Below are positions 33,221 to 41,761 of a stretch of 64,000 nt of DNA, piece by piece. The stretch is from assembly GCA_019637295.1 (NCBI GenBank), contig JAHBVX010000004.1, positions 434,001-498,000 of the forward strand, given 5' to 3'. The DNA comes from Polyangiaceae bacterium (GTDB taxonomy: Bacteria > Myxococcota_A > Polyangia > Polyangiales > Polyangiaceae). Numbering within the stretch: the stretch's first letter is position 1; each line of letters begins with the position of its first letter. The notes beneath the pieces are model-generated. The model worked only from the letters and a program-made list of their open reading frames with translations, was not told the origin of the DNA and did not search any database. The translations under genes and the position numbers were made by a program.

Positions 33221-34338
33221 GACTCCACTCCAGCAGCACACTCGGCAACGTCTGGCCAACCGATCGGCAGCTCGTGCAGGGCCCTTCCGGAACGCGCGAG
33301 CACGTCGACCAGTCGCAGCGTGGCGTAGATGGCGTCGTCGTAGCCGTGATAGCGATCCCCGAAAGCGAAGTGCCCGTCGACATCCCCGGCGAGCAACGCG
33401 CCCTCCTCGCTGGCGCGCGCGGTGGCAGACGTCAGGTCCGCGCGCAGTGCGCGGCCCGAGTGGGCGGCGATGTCGTCCATCACGGTCTGGTCGAGGCCCG
33501 GCCCCACCACGATGGCGGCCCCGGCACGTGCCGCGAGCACGTCTCGCGCGAACAGCACGAGCAGGCGCGCGGGGGCTACGACCTCGCCGCTGGCGTCGAC
33601 CACGCCGAGCCGATCTCCGTCCGCGTCCCAGGAGACGCCCAGCCCCGCGCCGTGTTGTCTCACCGAGGCCCCTAGCTCGGCCAGGTTCGCGGGAACGGAC
33701 GGATCCGGCGGGTGACGCGGAAACGAGCCGTCCATCGTGGCGTTGAGGCCGATGGGGGCAAGCCCCGCGCGACGCAGCGCGCGCATGCCCACGGGCCCGG
33801 CCACCCCGTGACCCCCGTCCACCACCAGCTTGGGCTTGGGTTCCGCGAGGAGCACGCGGTCGCGAAGCTCGTCCAGGTAGGCGTCCTCGATCGGTGTGGT
33901 CTGCAGCGAGCCCCGCGTCCCGACCGGGGGGGTCGTGTCGCGCGCTCGCTCGGCCAGCGTGCGGATGTCCGCAGCACCCAGGGGGCCGCTGGCGCGCACG
34001 AGCTTGAAGCCGTTCACGTCCCCCGGCTCGTGCCCGCCGGTGATCATCACCCCGCCGTCACCCTCGAGCAGCTGGACCCCGAAGGACAAGAGCGGCATCG
34101 GACCGACGCCAACGTCGATCACGTCCGCTCCGCCGTCGACCATGCCGTGTACGAGCGCTTCGAACAGTCGCGGGCTCGAGCGCCGGCAGTCGCGAGCGAC
34201 GACGATGCGTGCGACCGGAGCGGCGTTCGGTCGGAGCAGCCGCGCGGTGCTCACCCCGACGCGATACACGAGGCCATCCGGTAGGTCGCGCTCCGCCACG
34301 CCTCGGATGCAGGTGTGTCGATAGACGCCTTCACTCAT
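33217..34338 (-). CDS. Degenerate phosphomannomutase/phosphoglucomutase-like protein
   Basis: A 373-residue member of the alpha-D-phosphohexomutase superfamily. The magnesium loop DADGDRLG (238-245) and the sugar-binding region GDVDGHFAF are present. However, the phosphoserine loop, normally T-x-S-H-N-P, reads TGGHEP (100-105), so the catalytic serine is glycine and Asn is Glu. The protein also ends near where domain 4, which holds the substrate phosphate-binding loop, should begin (usual length about 450-460). It is unlikely to be a normal mutase and may be a regulatory or sugar-phosphate-binding pseudoenzyme. Its stop overlaps prmC. Confidence 0.8.
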   Translation of the reverse strand: MSEGVYRHTCIRGVAERDLPDGLVYRVGVSTARLLRPNAAPVARIVVARDCRRSSPRLFEALVHGMVDGGADVIDVGVGPMPLLSFGVQLLEGDGGVMITGGHEPGDVNGFKLVRASGPLGAADIRTLAERARDTTPPVGTRGSLQTTPIEDAYLDELRDRVLLAEPKPKLVVDGGHGVAGPVGMRALRRAGLAPIGLNATMDGSFPRHPPDPSVPANLAELGASVRQHGAGLGVSWDADGDRLGVVDASGEVVAPARLLVLFARDVLAARAGAAIVVGPGLDQTVMDDIAAHSGRALRADLTSATARASEEGALLAGDVDGHFAFGDRYHGYDDAIYATLRLVDVLARSGRALHELPIGWPDVAECAAGVES

Positions 34339-34425
34339 GCGCCGCTGAACCTACAACAGCGTCCCGGTGTCGGCGACCGGACTCGTCTCGGGCTAGGTCG
34401 ATTGGGGCGCAGGGGGCACGCTCGG

Positions 34426-35475
34426 TCACAGCCAGGGACTCGAGCCTGCGTTGATGATGGTGCCGATCCCCGCGGTCAACCCCAGGTACACCACTCGGGT
34501 GTCGCTGAAGGCACCACCCGGCAGCGTCACCGCGCCCTGGTGCAAGCCGCCGTGGCCGCAGAGAATGGCCAACTCGAAGGGCTCGACGCAGAGCTGGGCC
34601 TGGAGCTGGTCGATGGCGGTGCCGGCGCCCGTCTGGCGCGCGAAGATGCGCTGCGCGGTGGCGTGCAGGCGCACGGGCTCCACCTGCAACGTGGCCAGCG
34701 CGCCGACGGCCGGCTCCGTGTCGATGCGCCGCGTGGCGTGATCCCCGAGGTTATAGCGGCCGCCCAACACCAGTGAGCCCGTGGCGGCCAGCTCGAACAG
34801 GATGGTGCGGTTGAGTAGCTGGTAGCCAACCTCGACCGTTGGAAGCTCGAACTGCGAGCGATAGATCTTGTTGTTACCTAGAAACTGAAACCCGAGCCCG
34901 ATGCGCGCGAAGGGACCGTGGTCCTCCCCGAGGAAGCCGCGCGCTCCCGCTCGCGAGCTCATCTCTAGTTGGCCCTCGAGCCCGTCGCTGCCACCGCCGA
35001 TGGCCATGAACCAGGTGCTGCGCTTGGTGTAGTAGCCCGACGTCTGCACGACGTCGGGGTCGATCGCGAACAGGAATCCGGTCGTGCGGGTGTCCGCGTC
35101 GCTCCCCCGGATGTCGAAGCCGTGGATGCGCAGCGTGACGAGATCGAGAAACACCGCGACGGCATCGCCTGGGTCGTCTTCTGCCGTGGGCTCGGCGGTA
35201 CCTCGGCGCGGCGACGACGGCCGCGGCGGGGGGTGGACGCCCGGAGCGCGGTAGGTGGGCGGAGGCGGCGGACCATAGCCGAGGGGCCGCGCGCCGTAGG
35301 GCGGTGGGGGCTGCCAGCCGCTGGGTTGGGGCTGCGCGCAGGGGGGCGGGGCACCGCCGTAGTTCGGAGGCAACGGCTGACAGCTCGCCGGCGGCGGACG
35401 TGGCTGGGCCGCGACCTTGGAGCCCGCGAAGAGCAGCGCCAGGAGGAACAGGACCATCGAACCGCGTAGGGGCAT
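34426..35475 (-). CDS. Exported Pro-rich outer-membrane-like protein
   Basis: A 349-residue secreted protein. A signal peptide (1-23, ending SKVAAQ) is followed by a Pro/Gly/Tyr-rich linker (about 24-95) and a C-terminal domain of alternating strands (FDIRGSDADTRTTGFLFAID, ARIGLGFQFLGNNKIY, VVYLGLTAGIGTII) that looks like an outer-membrane barrel or a cell-envelope beta domain. The linker could cross the peptidoglycan layer. A similar Pro/Gly/Tyr-rich N-terminus occurs in the protein at 48486, suggesting a small family. Function unknown. Confidence 0.7.
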   Translation of the reverse strand: MPLRGSMVLFLLALLFAGSKVAAQPRPPPASCQPLPPNYGGAPPPCAQPQPSGWQPPPPYGARPLGYGPPPPPTYRAPGVHPPPRPSSPRRGTAEPTAEDDPGDAVAVFLDLVTLRIHGFDIRGSDADTRTTGFLFAIDPDVVQTSGYYTKRSTWFMAIGGGSDGLEGQLEMSSRAGARGFLGEDHGPFARIGLGFQFLGNNKIYRSQFELPTVEVGYQLLNRTILFELAATGSLVLGGRYNLGDHATRRIDTEPAVGALATLQVEPVRLHATAQRIFARQTGAGTAIDQLQAQLCVEPFELAILCGHGGLHQGAVTLPGGAFSDTRVVYLGLTAGIGTIINAGSSPWL

Positions 35476-35677
35476 CGATCGGATCTACGGCGTCCCCCGG
35501 CTGAGCTTCCCGACCCCTGACCTGGAAGCCACTGATTTCATTGCTATTTTTCGCCAGACTGTTCACACCACAGGTGAGTCCGAACGTTCACGGCGGCTTC
35601 TCACGGCCGGCGCGCTGACATAGGACACGGCTCACGGCGGCACGCCGCCGCGCACCGATTCAAGGAGTAACGACGGC
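35476..35677. promoter_or_regulatory. A/T-richer divergent promoter region upstream of peroxiredoxin
   Basis: This 202-base gap between two divergent genes contains the least G/C-rich stretch of the neighbourhood (about 35530-35565, TTTCATTGCTATTTTTCGCC). A good ribosome site, AAGGAG, lies nine bases before the peroxiredoxin ATG. A firm -35/-10 pair could not be assigned. Confidence 0.35.
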
Positions 35678-36181
35678 ATGACCATCCAGATTGGCGATCA
35701 GCTTCCCGACGCAACCCTGAGCGAGTCGACCGAGTTCGGGGACGCGTGTCCCCTGGCCCCCAAGAACGTCTCGGTGGCGGAGGCGAGTCGCGGCAAGCGC
35801 ATCGTGATCTTCGGACTGCCGGGAGCGTACACGCCCACGTGTTCGGCGCAGCACGTCCCCGGCTACCTGAAGCACCTCGACGCGCTCAAGGCGAAGGGCG
35901 TCGATGAGGTCTGGTGCGTCTCGGTCAACGACGGCTTCGTCATGGCAGCCTGGGGCCGCGAGCAAGGCGCCATCGGCAAGATCCGCATGTTGGGCGACGG
36001 CAGCGCCGAGCTGACGAAGAAGCTCGGGCTCGAGCTCGACCTCACTGGCGGCGGCATGGGGTTGCGGATGCAGCGGTTCTCCATGCTGGTGAACGACGGC
36101 AAGGTAGAGCAGCTCAACGTGGAGAAGCCGCGCTCCTTCGAGGTCAGCAACGCCGAGACCATGCTCTCGCAGCTCGGCTGA
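35678..36181 (+). CDS. Peroxiredoxin, Prx5 type
   Basis: This 167-residue thiol peroxidase reduces hydrogen or alkyl peroxides. The peroxidatic Cys55 sits in GLPGAYTPTCSAQHVPGY, the Prx5-type motif. Other family blocks are WCVSVNDGFVMAAWG and LGLRMQRFSMLVNDGKV. Cys79 in WCVS and Cys24 are extra cysteines, so a resolving partner cannot be assigned with certainty. Prx5 enzymes usually take electrons from thioredoxin or glutathione/glutaredoxin. It is monocistronic, with AAGGAG ahead and strong hairpins after the stop. Confidence 0.93.
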   Translation: MTIQIGDQLPDATLSESTEFGDACPLAPKNVSVAEASRGKRIVIFGLPGAYTPTCSAQHVPGYLKHLDALKAKGVDEVWCVSVNDGFVMAAWGREQGAIGKIRMLGDGSAELTKKLGLELDLTGGGMGLRMQRFSMLVNDGKVEQLNVEKPRSFEVSNAETMLSQLG

Positions 36182-36191
36182 TGGGGATGAT

Positions 36192-36220
36192 GGCGCTCGG
36201 GCCGATCGGTCCCGAGCGCC
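36192..36220 (+). terminator. Strong hairpin after peroxiredoxin gene
   Basis: GGCGCTCGGG (36192-36201) and CCCGAGCGCC (36211-36220) are perfect ten-base arms around a nine-base loop that is itself palindromic (CCGATCGG). It starts 10 bases after the stop. No T-run follows, so termination might be weak or need a factor. Confidence 0.6.
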
Positions 36221-36231
36221 GCACGCCGCTC

Positions 36232-36249
36232 GGGAGGCGCGCGCCTCCC
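36232..36249. repeat. Perfect 18-bp palindrome in peroxiredoxin-sppA convergent gap
   Basis: GGGAGGCGC followed directly by GCGCCTCCC makes a perfect 18-bp palindrome without a loop, 11 bases after the first hairpin. It may be part of a bidirectional termination region between the convergent peroxiredoxin and sppA genes. Confidence 0.5.
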
Positions 36250-36334
36250 CGCCTCGCCGAGGTGAACTCGTCGGTGACCCATCCCACGCGGGCCTGCTCC
36301 GCCGGCGTGAGCTGGGTCGATTCTCGACAGCTCT

Positions 36335-38158
36335 TCAGCGCACGACGAACGCGAGCGGCAGCGCCGTGAGGTTTCGCTCGCCGGAGGCGAGCGGAGACAG
36401 CGTCGACAGAAACGGTCGCCACTCGCTGTGCGCTGCTCGCAGCAGGGTGCCCCGCGTGGTCGTCACCCGCTCCACCGCGCGCGCGATCTCCGCCTCGGAG
36501 GCGTCCTCCCCGACGAGCAGCAGATCGAACAAGCTCTCACGCCCTCCCTCGACGACGACCGCGGCGCGCTCGTCGAGCTCGCCGAGCTTGCGTGCCTCGG
36601 CGATCGCTTCGGAGAGGCCGCCAAGCTCGTCCACGAGCCCTTGCGCGTGACCCTGGGTGCCGGACCAGATCCGCCCCTCCGCGTTGGCGCGCACCTTCTC
36701 GAGCGGCATCGAACGCCCGTCGGCGATGCGGCGCATGAACAGCTCGTAGGTGTCGAGCATGTTGTCGTGCACTCGCTTGCGCGTCGCGTCGTCCCAAGGC
36801 GTGATGCCCGAGAGGTAGGTGGAGCGGGCGCGCGCCTCCTGACTGTCGCTGGCAGGGAAGGTGGCGCTGGTCACGCCATACTCGGCGAGGGTCTCCCCGA
36901 GCGTGATCTTTCCTCCAAACACGCCGATGCTGCCCACGATGCTGGAGCGCTCGGCGAAGATCTTGGTGCCCGCGCAAGCGAGATAGTACCCACCGCTCGC
37001 GGCCATGCTGCCGACCGAGACCACTAGGGGCTTCTGCTTCTTGAGCTGCATCAGCTCGTGCCAGAGCAGATCGCTGGCCAGCGCAGAGCCCCCGGGGGAG
37101 TCGACGCGCAGCACGACGGCCTTGATGGCGTCGTCCTTGGCCACACGCCGAAGCACCTTCTGCAGCGACTTGTGCGTGATGCCGCCGCCGTCGAGCAGGC
37201 TGCCCCCCTCCAGGGTGATGGCCCCCTCCGCGATCACCACGGCTACGCGTGGGCCCGATGCGGTCTCGTCGGAGCCGGCCAGAATACGGACCAGCTCCGC
37301 CAGGTCCGGCCCACTCGAGGGCTCCGAGCGCGACCCGAACAGCGTGGACACTCGCGACGCGTCGGCGAGCTTCTTGGCGTCATCCAGCGCCTCGGCTTCG
37401 AAGCCGAGCTCGTCGACCAACCCTCTCGCCTTGGCCGCGGGGGCGCTCCATGGCCCGAGCTCGAGCGCGCGCCCCAGCTCCTTGGGCCTGCGCTTGCCTG
37501 CCGCGGCGTTGTCGAGCCAGGTCTTGCGGATGGACGTGAGGACGTGCAGCAGCGACTCTCGTGCTTCGTCGCTCGGTGCGTCCTGGGTGAGAGACTCGAC
37601 CGCGCTCTTGTACTTCCCGACGTGAACGAAGTCCGCCCTCACCTTCAGCTTGTCGAGCGCGCCTTTGAAGTAGAGCGTCTGCCCGGCGAGCCCCACGGTG
37701 GATACGTCCCCGGCTGGGCTGAGCCACAGCCTGTCACAGCCCCGCAGAGCCAGCATGGTGCTGGCGTTGTCGAGCGTGTGCGCGTGGCACACGACGGGCT
37801 TACCCGAGTCTCCGAGCGCTCGCAGCCGGCGCCCGAGCTCCTCGCTGCGCGAGATGCCGAGGCTGCTCGTGCCAAAGCGCACGAACACCGAGCGCGCGTC
37901 CTGATCGCGACTCGCCCGGTCGAGCGCGCGCAGGAGCCCGGTGAACGTGCGGGAGGCGGGCATCGGGAACAGCCCGCCCGACCCCATGCCCTCCGGCGCC
38001 CCCGCGCTGAGATCGAGCTCGATCACCTTGGCGGTGGAGAACTTGAAGAACGAACTCGACGCTCCCTCGGTCCTCGACAAAGGGCCCGGCCTCGGCCGCC
38101 CCTCGCAGCTCGCCAGCGAGAGGCCGAGCAGCGCGACCGCGAGGGCGCGCCGGCTCAC
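36335..38158 (-). CDS. sppA: Signal peptide peptidase SppA (long form), predicted lipoprotein
   Basis: A 607-residue long-form SppA with two tandem S49 domains, which degrades cleaved signal peptides in the membrane. The Lys of the Ser-Lys dyad is in the first domain (GKYKSAVES, Lys184) and the catalytic Ser in the second (SVGSMAASGGYY, Ser388), like the E. coli enzyme. Unusually, the N-terminus is a lipoprotein signal (ALLGLSLASC, Cys18) instead of a simple transmembrane helix. GTG 38158 overlaps the stop of the TPR gene as GTGA, so both are coupled. Confidence 0.92.
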   Translation of the reverse strand: MSRRALAVALLGLSLASCEGRPRPGPLSRTEGASSSFFKFSTAKVIELDLSAGAPEGMGSGGLFPMPASRTFTGLLRALDRASRDQDARSVFVRFGTSSLGISRSEELGRRLRALGDSGKPVVCHAHTLDNASTMLALRGCDRLWLSPAGDVSTVGLAGQTLYFKGALDKLKVRADFVHVGKYKSAVESLTQDAPSDEARESLLHVLTSIRKTWLDNAAAGKRRPKELGRALELGPWSAPAAKARGLVDELGFEAEALDDAKKLADASRVSTLFGSRSEPSSGPDLAELVRILAGSDETASGPRVAVVIAEGAITLEGGSLLDGGGITHKSLQKVLRRVAKDDAIKAVVLRVDSPGGSALASDLLWHELMQLKKQKPLVVSVGSMAASGGYYLACAGTKIFAERSSIVGSIGVFGGKITLGETLAEYGVTSATFPASDSQEARARSTYLSGITPWDDATRKRVHDNMLDTYELFMRRIADGRSMPLEKVRANAEGRIWSGTQGHAQGLVDELGGLSEAIAEARKLGELDERAAVVVEGGRESLFDLLLVGEDASEAEIARAVERVTTTRGTLLRAAHSEWRPFLSTLSPLASGERNLTALPLAFVVR

Positions 38159-40221
38159 GGGCCGTGCTCCGGCAGGTCCGTCGTGTCGATCTCGGGCTTG
38201 TCGTCCTTGGGCGGGTCCGGCTGCGCGGTCGCCGTTGGGGGTGAGCCGGCGGGGGCCCCTTCGCCTTGGGCGATGCGCGCGGCCGCGTGTTGGCCATACG
38301 ACGTGGAGGAACCCGCCTGCTCCAGTATGCGGCGGTAGATCGCGATGGCGCCCTTGCGATCCCCCGAATCCCACTTCTGATCCGCGCTGGCGACCAGGGC
38401 GGGCAGGTAGCTCGGGTTCTTCTCCAGCACCTTCTCGTACATCTCCTTGGCGGTATCTGGGTCGCGCTTCAGACGAGCGACATCCCCGAGGCCCGAGAGC
38501 GCCTCGGTGTTGCCGGGCTGGGACGCGAGCACCGCCTTGTAGAGCTTCTCGGCGCGGTCGAGATCGCCTTTCTTGACGGCGGAAGCGGCCTGCGTGAGCT
38601 GAGCGCGGAAGTTGCCCGTCTCCACGTACTCCTCGTTGGCCCCGGCGGTGGTGTCCAACATGGGCAGAGTGCTCGGATCTACCGTGGCTACTTCCGCTGC
38701 AGCATCCGTTCCCGCGTCGGCCAGACCCTGGTGGCGCTGAATGAACGACTCGAGCTCGTCGAACAGGGGGTGGCTCTTGGCGCGGTCACCCGCTTTGGAG
38801 AGCTCGGTGGCCGCTGCGGCGATCTGTCCGTCCCGCACCAGAGCGTAGACGAGCAGCGCACGGCTCCTCCCGAGACCGCGCTCGGGTGCCGCGGCGGCAC
38901 GCAGTCGCTCCACGACCGACGACAGCACTGGAGACTTGTCCGCCAGATCCAGCGCCGCGAGCACGTACGCGTTCTCGGGCTCTGTCGCGCGATCGGCGAT
39001 CGCGGCGACCAGTTGGCGGGCGCGCTCGAGCTTGCCCGCCAGCCTGAGGACGTCGATCTCCGCGCGCTTGACCGACGGATCCTCGGCAGCGTGCTGCTTG
39101 GCGCGTTCGACGGCCTGCTCTGCACGACCAACCCGCGCGCCGAGCTGGCGGTGTGTGGCCTGGACGAGTTGCTCGCTCTTGGGGTCGAGCAAGCGCAAGC
39201 GCAGCCACAGCAAGTCGGCGCGCAGCGCCTCGAGGCGCGCCAGCTCGCGAAGCACGGCAGGATCGTCTTCCGCCAGGGCGCTGGCCTTGTCGAGTTGCTC
39301 GCGGGCAGCTTCGTAGTCGGCTCCCTCCAGATGTTCGTTGGCCTTGGTGAGCAACTCTTGAACTCGGGCGTCGGACGCCTGCGCGACGACCTCCCCACCT
39401 CGCACGAATCCTTCGAGGTAGCGCCGACCCACGGTCGCACCAACCACGACCACGGCTCCCACCAGCACCACGCCCACCACCCAGCGCGAGCCCGAGCGGC
39501 GCGACATCGACGGCGCGACCACCTTGTCGTCCGGAGGCAGGTCCGAGTAGGACAGCATGGCGTCGCGAACCGCGCTCGGCGTCGGCGTGAGCGTCGCGTC
39601 CACGGGTGGGTGATCGACGCGCTCGGTGCGCGGCAGCGTCGGGGGCTCAGGCTCGAACTCGGGCTTGCTCGGGCGGGGCGTCGCGTTGGCGACGCGCGCG
39701 GTCGGGGGCTCCACGTCGGGCTGTGGGGCGCTCGGCGCGGTCGGCCCCGGAGGCGCTCCGGGATCGAGCGGCGCGGTACGTCGAAGGTCGGGAGGCGCGG
39801 CCGGTCGCTCGGCGGCGGGTGCGTTCGCGGCCAGAACGTTGGGCGGTGGCGCCACCCCGGCGAGGGTGCGATGCATCGCGCTGGTTCGCGGTGCGGGCAT
39901 GGCGCGCGCGTGAAAGAACGGCTCGAGCTCGGCGATGGACCCGAGGGGGCGCGGTGGCTGATTGCCCCGCGAGAGCAGATCCTCCGGCGCGACCTGCCGC
40001 TGGGCGATGCCTCGCTGCAGCTCTCGAAGCGACGTGTAGACCAGCTCGCGGCCTTGGGCAGTCCGCACTACCCAGCGCTCGGGTGCGCCGATACCCTTGT
40101 CCGGAGGCTTGATCCGAAACTGGTGCCCGCAATTGGTGCACTTGACGGTGGTCCCGCGCTCCGAGACCAGCGCGTCGTCGAACTCGTATTCGGTGCCGCA
40201 CCGGCCGCAGCGGACGTCCAT
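38155..40221 (-). CDS. Zinc-ribbon / TPR membrane protein
   Basis: A 688-residue protein. An N-terminal zinc ribbon of the MJ0042 type (CGRCGTEYEFDD, then CTNCGHQF) is followed by a GYF-like domain (WVVRTAQGRELVYTSLRELQRGI), a Pro/Ala-rich linker, one transmembrane helix (about 236-258) and TPR repeats to the C-terminus (YEAAREQLDKASALAEDDP, DLDRAEKLYKAVLASQPGNTEALSGLG). Similar proteins are common in myxobacteria, and their role is probably scaffolding in the envelope. It is translationally coupled to sppA, suggesting a link to membrane-protein quality control. Confidence 0.82.
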   Translation of the reverse strand: MDVRCGRCGTEYEFDDALVSERGTTVKCTNCGHQFRIKPPDKGIGAPERWVVRTAQGRELVYTSLRELQRGIAQRQVAPEDLLSRGNQPPRPLGSIAELEPFFHARAMPAPRTSAMHRTLAGVAPPPNVLAANAPAAERPAAPPDLRRTAPLDPGAPPGPTAPSAPQPDVEPPTARVANATPRPSKPEFEPEPPTLPRTERVDHPPVDATLTPTPSAVRDAMLSYSDLPPDDKVVAPSMSRRSGSRWVVGVVLVGAVVVVGATVGRRYLEGFVRGGEVVAQASDARVQELLTKANEHLEGADYEAAREQLDKASALAEDDPAVLRELARLEALRADLLWLRLRLLDPKSEQLVQATHRQLGARVGRAEQAVERAKQHAAEDPSVKRAEIDVLRLAGKLERARQLVAAIADRATEPENAYVLAALDLADKSPVLSSVVERLRAAAAPERGLGRSRALLVYALVRDGQIAAAATELSKAGDRAKSHPLFDELESFIQRHQGLADAGTDAAAEVATVDPSTLPMLDTTAGANEEYVETGNFRAQLTQAASAVKKGDLDRAEKLYKAVLASQPGNTEALSGLGDVARLKRDPDTAKEMYEKVLEKNPSYLPALVASADQKWDSGDRKGAIAIYRRILEQAGSSTSYGQHAAARIAQGEGAPAGSPPTATAQPDPPKDDKPEIDTTDLPEHGP

Positions 40222-40365
40222 TGCCGAAAACCCTTGGGAAAAGCGAAGGGCAACTTAGCACGGCGACCGACCGGCACCGGCAACTTGTCGCAGAAACGAG
40301 CGGTCACGTCCCGGCGGTGAACCATCCTTCACGGGCCTGGCCCAAACCCACCGAAAAACCGCCCC

Positions 40366-40393
40366 TTGAACGGGGCACATCACTTGCTACCCT
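40366..40393 (+). promoter_or_regulatory. Candidate promoter for the 40436 lipoprotein
   Basis: TTGAAC (40366-40371) and TACCCT (40388-40393) lie 16 bases apart, a modest match to -35/-10. The resulting leader of about 35 bases includes a GGGAG ribosome site before ATG 40436. Confidence 0.3.
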
Positions 40394-40435
40394 TCCAGGC
40401 GCGCGCCATGGGCGCGAGGTAACGGGAGCTAGCGC

Positions 40436-40990
40436 ATGAACCGACCCCTATCCTTCTTGTTCGCGTCGGGCGTCGCCCTGGCGCTGGCGGGCTGCCCCAT
40501 CTACCCGGAGGAGCCGTACGGCTGCGTGAGCCACTCCGACTGCGGCCCGGGCCGGCAGTGCGACTCGACGAGCGGCGTCTGCTTCCTGCCGAAGGGAGGG
40601 ACGGGCGGGCAGTCTGGCGCCCAGACCTGTTCGGCGCCTTCGGACTGCGGGGTCAACGAGACCTGCAGCAAGACCGGCCAGTGCCGCATCGGTGACTGCA
40701 GCTTCCACGGCTGCGTCGCGGGCTACAGCTGCGAGGTCGTCGGCGGCGCGTTCACCTGCGCGCCTTCGGGCAGCGGGGGCGCGGGAGGCGCGGGAGGCTC
40801 GGCGGGAAGCGCCGGTGCAGGCGGCGTCGCCGGTGGGGCCGGTCAGGCGGGCAGCGGCGGTCAAGCGGGCAGCGCCGGGACTGGCGGGGCCGCAGGCAGC
40901 AGCGGCAGCGCGGGCGCCGGGGGCAGCAGCGGCGCGTCGAGCGACGCCGGGCAGGCAGGCGCGGACGCCAGCGTCCCGGACGCCGGCTGA
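40436..40990 (+). CDS. Cys-rich lipoprotein with Gly/Ala/Ser-rich C-terminal tail
   Basis: A 184-residue lipoprotein (lipobox LALAGC, Cys20). After it come two DCGxxxxC-type modules (CVSHSDCGPGRQCDSTSGVC and CSAPSDCGVNETCSKTGQC) resembling short disulfide-rich repeats in myxobacterial surface proteins, then a long Gly/Ala/Ser tail. Unusually the low-complexity stretch is at the C-terminus, not as a linker. No function can be assigned. It is convergent with sspB, 4 bases apart. Confidence 0.8.
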   Translation: MNRPLSFLFASGVALALAGCPIYPEEPYGCVSHSDCGPGRQCDSTSGVCFLPKGGTGGQSGAQTCSAPSDCGVNETCSKTGQCRIGDCSFHGCVAGYSCEVVGGAFTCAPSGSGGAGGAGGSAGSAGAGGVAGGAGQAGSGGQAGSAGTGGAAGSSGSAGAGGSSGASSDAGQAGADASVPDAG

Positions 40991-40994
40991 CGCG

Positions 40995-41642
40995 CTACTT
41001 CACGACCCGCAGATACGACGGGAGTTCTCGCTTCTTGCCGGGCTTGGGCGGCTCGGAGGCGGGGGGGCCATCGCTCGGCTCGGCGGGGCTCTCGTCAGGA
41101 CCGTCCGACTCCTGTGGCCTGGCGCTGCGAGGCTGCGAACGCAGCGGCGCTTGGGGCTCCGGCTCGGGCATTTGCAGCTCGAGCTGCGCGGGCTCGGCCG
41201 CCTGGGGCGCGGCTGCTGGCTCCGTGGCGGAGCCGGTCTCCACCTCGCCTTCCGGCACCGCGCGCAGGTGGGCTCGGGCCGCCTGCTTCTTCTGAACCTG
41301 CTCGGCCTGCGCGGCGACCTCCGGAGGTACGTCGTCCGGCCACACCATGGCGCGACCGTCTGCACCGACCAGCGCGTAGATCGCTTGCCACGGGAGAACG
41401 CAATAGTGCGGCGAGCGATTGAAACTCAACGTGCACGACACCGAGTCGTCATCGACGTTGAGATCCGGAATGGGCACCGGCATGTTGAGACCGATCTGCA
41501 GCACCAAGTTGGGCTGGTGCTTGAACCAATTCGGGACCCTCACCTTGTCCGTGCGGGGGTCGAGGTGCACGAACACGTCGGTGCTCTCGAGGAGCGCTAG
41601 GACCACATCCTTCTTGGCCGGCAGCCGGGTGGGGTGCTTCAT
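40995..41642 (-). CDS. sspB: SspB-type ClpXP specificity-enhancing adaptor
   Basis: A 215-residue cytoplasmic adaptor that delivers ssrA-tagged peptides to ClpXP. The N-terminal substrate-binding domain shows VFVHLDPRTDKVRVPNWF, LVLQIGLNMPVPIPDL, VSCTLSFNRSPHYCVLPWQAIYALVG. It is followed by a long Pro/Glu/Ala-rich linker (about 120-205) and the C-terminal ClpX-docking peptide RELPSYLRVVK, matching the LRVVK end of E. coli SspB. ATG 41642 starts the conserved domain. It stands alone here, away from clpX. Confidence 0.88.
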   Translation of the reverse strand: MKHPTRLPAKKDVVLALLESTDVFVHLDPRTDKVRVPNWFKHQPNLVLQIGLNMPVPIPDLNVDDDSVSCTLSFNRSPHYCVLPWQAIYALVGADGRAMVWPDDVPPEVAAQAEQVQKKQAARAHLRAVPEGEVETGSATEPAAAPQAAEPAQLELQMPEPEPQAPLRSQPRSARPQESDGPDESPAEPSDGPPASEPPKPGKKRELPSYLRVVK

Positions 41643-41761
41643 GTCCCGCCGCAAATACCGCCGAAGCCCGCGAGTTGCCAGTTGGAAGCACTCCCCCGAC
41701 GGTACCGCTCGCATCGAGAGCGAGTGCAGACGTGGCTGGGGCCTGATAGAATCGTAGAATC

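Noticed and set aside
36144-36422. A 92-codon minus-strand open frame in the peroxiredoxin-sppA gap
   Set aside because: It overlaps peroxiredoxin and sppA coding sequence and the two palindromes. Composition is Arg/Ala-rich without coding character.
38266-40320. A 684-codon plus-strand frame opposite the zinc-ribbon TPR gene
   Set aside because: Arg/Leu/Gly-rich composition with no motifs. The minus strand carries the zinc ribbon, transmembrane helix and TPR repeats.
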